Below are positions 8,006 through 11,744 of a stretch of 11,744 nucleotides of DNA, piece after piece. The translations under genes and the position numbers were made by a program. Position 1 is the stretch's first letter. Each line of letters opens with the position of its first letter. Location of the stretch: NCBI GenBank assembly GCA_016703325.1, contig JADJCH010000076.1, positions 1 through 11,744 of the forward strand, given 5' to 3'. This DNA is from Burkholderiales bacterium. GTDB lineage: Bacteria; Pseudomonadota; Gammaproteobacteria; Burkholderiales; Burkholderiaceae_C. The notes below the pieces were generated by a model that worked only from the letters and a program-made list of their open reading frames with translations, ran no database searches and was not told where the DNA came from.

Positions 8006-8578
8006 ATGAAATTAATTGCAGCTGCGCTGCTGAGTGCGCTGATGTCCGTCGGACATGTGGCCCATGCAGCCTCTGAGTCCGAAGCCAATGACACGCCGGG
8101 CACGGCCCAGGACCTGGGACCCTACGCGCCGGGCGCTTCGTTCACCGTCACAGGCAGCCGCACCGGCGGCGATGTCGACTTCTTCTCGTTTTCGCTCACC
8201 GCAGCCGGACAGGTGTCGCTGGCCGTGGTGACCACGTCGGGCTTCGTGGGCGCCGACCCGATCCTGGGTCTCTGGACCAGCGGCGGGGCTACCCCGCTGC
8301 AGGTCGAAGACACGGGGGGGGCGAACCTGGACAACGGAGACGATCCGGTCATCGCTTCCATGTATCTGGACGCTGGCTCCTACCTGATCGGCGTCACGCA
8401 CTTCAGCGGGGATGCACTTGCGACCGGGCAGGTGGGCGATTTCAGCAGCAGCGATCCCAACGCCTGGAACTACAACCTGCAGGTTCAGACCACCCCGGTG
8501 CCGGAGCCTGAAACCTTTGCCCTGTTCCTCGCAGGCCTGGGCACGCTGGCGCTGATGCGCCGCCGCCGTTCCAGCTGA
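8006..8578 (+). CDS. PEP-CTERM-anchored protein with pre-peptidase C-terminal-like domain
   Basis: This 190-residue protein starts at ATG 8006, with GGGGAGGGG (7991-7999) 6 nt upstream. The signal peptide is MKLIAAALLSALMSVGHVAHA. The body (about 24-160) has ESEANDTPGTAQDLG and GDVDFFSFSLTAAGQVSLAV, the pattern of PPC-type beta-sandwich domains that flank secreted proteases. The C-terminus is a textbook PEP-CTERM signal: VPEP at 165-168, a hydrophobic helix at 171-184 and RRRR at 185-188. Family knowledge: such signals are processed by exosortase, often in species making extracellular polysaccharide. The gene diverges from the RTX protease with about 22 bp between candidate starts, so the two may share a control region or be linked in function (inference). 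Another ATG at 8001 is followed in frame by an early stop. Confidence 0.92.
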   Translation: MKLIAAALLSALMSVGHVAHAASESEANDTPGTAQDLGPYAPGASFTVTGSRTGGDVDFFSFSLTAAGQVSLAVVTTSGFVGADPILGLWTSGGATPLQVEDTGGANLDNGDDPVIASMYLDAGSYLIGVTHFSGDALATGQVGDFSSSDPNAWNYNLQVQTTPVPEPETFALFLAGLGTLALMRRRRSS

Positions 8579-8615
8579 AGCCACCAGGGCCCCGCGCAGC
8601 AGCCGACCGCGGGTT

Positions 8616-9701
8616 TCACTGTGCAGGGTGGGGCGGTGCATGCAGCACCCAGGTCTGCCCATGCTCCAGCAGGCGAAAGTCCGCTTCGGCCACGCCCTGG
8701 CTGCGGCGGGCGGCGGCCAGGGCGGCGATGGGAGCATCCAGCGCCTCGTCGGCCAGGGCAAAGGTGCCCCAGTGGATGCCCAGGGCCTGGCGTGCACCCA
8801 GGTCACGGAAGAGTTGCACCGCCTCGGCCGGGTCGGTGTGCTGCTCGCGCATGAACCAGCGCGGCTCGTAGGCGCCCACCGGGATCAGCGCCAGGTCCAG
8901 CGCCGGGAAGCGCTGGCCGATCCGGCGGAAGTCGCTGCCGTCGCCATAGCCGGTGTCGCCGGCAAAGTAGACGCTGTACCCACCGCGCTGCACCACCCAG
9001 CCGGTCCAGTGCGTGGCACCGCGGTCGAACAGGCCGCGGCCGCTCCAGTGGCGCGCCGGCACGGCGCTGACGCCCACCCCCGCCAGCGCCTGGCGGGCCC
9101 ACCAGGCGATGACGTGGACGTTGTCGCGGATGCCCAGGTCGTGGAACCAGGCATCCAGCCCCTGCGGCACGACGAAGATCGGCGGCCCGCCGGGCTGAGC
9201 CTGCAGGGCGAGCACGCTGGCTTCGTCCAGGTGGTCGTAGTGGTTGTGGGAGATGAGCACCAGGTGAATGTGCGGCAGCGCGCTGATCTCGAAGGGCAGC
9301 GGCGTGCGGCGCTCCGGCCCGGCAAAGCGCAAGGGGCTGGCACGGCGGGAGAACTGCGGGTCGGTGATCACGTTCACACCGTCCAGCCGCAGCAGCACGG
9401 TGGAGTGGCCCACCCAGGTGGCGGAGAGCTCGCCTGGCGCGGCCGGCTCGGTGGCCCGGGGCTCGCGGCGCACCGGCAGTTGCACCGGGCGGTCGGCCTG
9501 GCTGCGGTCGCGGCTCCAGTACCAGCGCAGCACTTCGCGCAGCGGCTTGTCGAGCTGCGCGCCGTCGCTGTTGGCATACCGCGGCGGCTGCGCACAGCCG
9601 TTCAGCAGCGCCGCCAACGTCAACAGGATCAGGGCGGTGAGCAGGTCGAACCGCAGGGTCCGGCGGCAAGGGGTGAGCGTGCGAGGCAGCGGTGTGGGCA
9701 T
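8616..9701 (-). CDS. Metallo-beta-lactamase-fold lipoprotein (NAPE-PLD/UlaG-like hydrolase)
   Basis: This 361-residue protein starts at ATG 9701. An N-terminal hydrophobic stretch ends in lipobox LNGC, predicting lipidation at Cys36. The fold shows WVGHSTVLLRLDGVNVITDPQFSRRASP (96-123), the metal motif HNHYDH (152-157), VPARHWSGRG with His218, FAGDTGYG with Asp249, and the family tail IPVGAYEPRWFM (273-284) ... GIHWGTF with His310. All expected metal ligands are present. Family knowledge: this branch includes N-acyl-phosphatidylethanolamine-hydrolysing phospholipase D-like and RomA-like outer-membrane proteins; the substrate here is unknown. It is convergent with the PEP-CTERM gene (37 bp apart) and divergent from the methyltransferase (110 bp apart). 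The ribosome site is weak. A longer in-frame extension to 10175 lies inside the methyltransferase and is rejected as a start. Confidence 0.9.
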   Translation of the reverse strand: MPTPLPRTLTPCRRTLRFDLLTALILLTLAALLNGCAQPPRYANSDGAQLDKPLREVLRWYWSRDRSQADRPVQLPVRREPRATEPAAPGELSATWVGHSTVLLRLDGVNVITDPQFSRRASPLRFAGPERRTPLPFEISALPHIHLVLISHNHYDHLDEASVLALQAQPGGPPIFVVPQGLDAWFHDLGIRDNVHVIAWWARQALAGVGVSAVPARHWSGRGLFDRGATHWTGWVVQRGGYSVYFAGDTGYGDGSDFRRIGQRFPALDLALIPVGAYEPRWFMREQHTDPAEAVQLFRDLGARQALGIHWGTFALADEALDAPIAALAAARRSQGVAEADFRLLEHGQTWVLHAPPHPAQ

Positions 9702-9811
9702 GGGAGCGGTGCAGGAGCTCTGAAGAAGCCTGGAAGAAGCGACGCTCGATATCATCCCCTCAACCTGTTGAACCCTGCCGAGGCCTGAGAACCGCGACCC
9801 GAGACCCGACC

Positions 9812-10446
9812 ATGCCGAATTTCTGGGACGACCGTTTTGCCGAGCCGGGCTACAAGTACGGCACCACACCCAATGCCTTCCTGCGCGAGCAGGCTGCGCG
9901 CCTGTCGGACGCCTCCCAGGTGCTGGTGCCGGGCGATGGCGAGGGGCGCAACGGCGTCTGGCTGGCCGGACAGGGTCACCAGGTGACGGCGGTGGACTGC
10001 TCCGAGGTGGGCCTGGCCAAGGCCCGCGCGCTGGCCGCCGAGCGGGGCAACGCCGTGGCGGCCCGGCTGCACACCCGGCTGGCGGACCTGGCGGACTGGG
10101 CGCCGGCGCCGGAGAGTTTCGATGCGCTGGTGCTGGTGTTCTGCCACCTGCCTTCGGCCCTGCGCCGCGTGGCACACCCTCGGCTGGCCGAGGGCCTGAA
10201 GCCGGGCGGCTGGCTGATCCTGGAGGCCTTCCACCCCACGCAGCTCGGCCGCAGCAGCGGCGGGCCGAAGGATGTGGACATGCTCTACACCCTGGTCGAC
10301 CTGCGGGCGGACTTTGCCGGGCGCCTGGAAGAGGTCGTCGCCCTGGAAGGTGAAGTGCTGCTGGACGAAGGACCAGGGCACCAGGGCGCCGGGAAGGTCA
10401 CCCGATACGTCGGGCGTCGGCTCGGATGCCAGGGGCCCGGGCTCTC

Positions 10447-10474
<28 letters not shown>
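9812..10474 (+). CDS. Class I SAM-dependent methyltransferase (TehB-like/Methyltransf_25 type)
   Basis: This 220-residue protein starts at ATG 9812 (MPNFWDDRF, a common opening in this family). Motif I is VLVPGDGEGRNG (37-48), an acidic post-I strand is VTAVDCSEVGLAKA (58-71), motif IV is DALVLVFCHLP and motif V is LKPGGWLILEAFHP. The C-terminus EGEVLLDEGPGHQGAGKVTRYVGRR is typical of small soluble methyltransferases annotated as tellurite-resistance or thiopurine-like; the true substrate cannot be read from sequence. It diverges from the lipoprotein gene and overlaps the fdhD 3' end by 28 bp. The last 20 or so residues after GRR may be extra tail caused by a stop lost within the overlap. Confidence 0.88.
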
Positions 10475-11334
<860 letters not shown>

Positions 11335-11449
11335 GCCGGCATTCTGGCAGCGCCACGCCTGCGGCCGTGCAGAGGTCACGAAGGCCATCGGGCTGCGGAT
11401 GCATCCCTGCAGCACCGCTCACCAACGGTCACGGGGGCGCAACCCACCT

Positions 11450-11460
11450 TAAGAGTCTTA
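11450..11460. promoter_or_regulatory. Palindrome TAAGAGTCTTA in the fdhD/membrane-protein divergent region
   Basis: TAAGA and TCTTA form a perfect inverted repeat around one base, an AT-rich island in a GC-rich 240-bp intergenic region. It is 116 bp upstream of fdhD and 114 bp upstream of the rightward gene, a plausible operator position serving both. No known regulator site is recognised, and no convincing -35/-10 pair was found in the region. Confidence 0.25.
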
Positions 11461-11574
11461 CGGCTGGGCGCGCAAGCTCACCGTCATTCCTACATCTGCC
11501 CCCTAGCCTTGCCGGCAGGCGACGCAGGCGGCTGGCCCGTCCGTGTCGGAAACCGTTGCGTCAGGAGCTTGAGC

Positions 11575-11744
11575 ATGTCGAATCCCGGAAGTCCCCCGGC
11601 CCCCACCTTCCCCAATTTCACCGAGATGCCCCGGCTGCTGCCCGGCTGGGCCTGGCGGCTGCTGCGGGCACTGAGTGTGATCGGCGCCCTCGCGATGGCC
11701 GCACTGCTGGTGCTGGAGCCGGACCTCGGCCTGCCGCTGTTCTG
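11575..11744 (+). CDS. Membrane protein start, possibly a 4Fe-4S/NosR-NirI-like protein (partial, runs off right edge)
   Basis: The first 56 complete codons are visible from ATG 11575, with AGGAG (11563-11567) 7 nt upstream. The N-terminus MSNPGSPPAPTFPNFTEMPR is followed by WRLLRALSVIGALAMAALLVLE, a transmembrane helix, then DLGLPLF. This opening, and its place beside fdhD, resemble polytopic ferredoxin-type membrane proteins found near formate dehydrogenase genes in Burkholderiales. The iron-sulfur motifs would lie beyond the window, so the family call is tentative. The gene start itself is well supported. Confidence 0.6.
   Translation, partial: MSNPGSPPAPTFPNFTEMPRLLPGWAWRLLRALSVIGALAMAALLVLEPDLGLPLF

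Noticed and set aside
8579..8615. CCGCG...CGCGG pairing as a terminator between convergent genes
   Set aside because: The stem is only five bases with a long loop and no clear T-run.
8628..9788. 386-codon plus-strand frame opposite the lipoprotein gene
   Set aside because: No motifs; the minus strand has a complete lipobox and metal-binding set.
9702..10175. N-terminal extension of the lipoprotein frame
   Set aside because: It lies antisense to the methyltransferase, is Pro/Arg-rich and would bury the signal peptide.

Overview
The window comes from a high-GC genome, most likely a betaproteobacterium of the Burkholderiales. This is an inference from very high third-position GC, a PEP-CTERM exosortase substrate, and FdhD next to a membrane protein of a type common in that order. 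No rRNA, tRNA, CRISPR array or insertion sequence was seen.

Left third (1-3462): a worn defence/toxin-antitoxin patch. A membrane-anchored Mrr-type nuclease with the start of a zinc ribbon runs off the left edge on the minus strand; its true reading frame has no stop inside the window. Upstream of it are a winged-helix DNA-binding protein and a 51-codon ORF that looks like the tail of a TumE/DUF6516-like toxin, joined by an ATGA overlap. A plus-strand scrap resembling a DUF1902/HicB-like antitoxin ends against the stop codon of an AAA-ATPase/DUF1703 gene. That gene has three frameshifts, the first inside its Walker A motif.

Centre (3463-8578): a roughly 1450-codon serralysin-type (M10B) metalloprotease on the minus strand, with two LamG domains, a discoidin-like domain between them and RTX calcium-binding blocks. 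One base is missing near 4521, which cuts off the last RTX block and the C-terminal secretion region. Just after its stop lies a 43-bp near-identical copy of part of the metallo-beta-lactamase-fold gene 5.5 kb away. Divergent from the protease, with only about 22 bp between candidate start codons, is a small PEP-CTERM protein with a pre-peptidase C-terminal-like domain.

Right third (8616-11744): intact, ordinary-looking genes. These are a lipoprotein of the NAPE-PLD/UlaG-like metallo-beta-lactamase fold (minus), a class I SAM methyltransferase (plus), fdhD (minus, tail-overlapping the methyltransferase) and the start of a membrane protein leaving the right edge (plus).

The main unexplained signal is disturbance between about 1.5 and 4.6 kb: gene scraps, a displaced duplicate segment and at least five single-base frameshifts. 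Several of these lie in short homopolymers, so sequencing error must be excluded before calling this decay.
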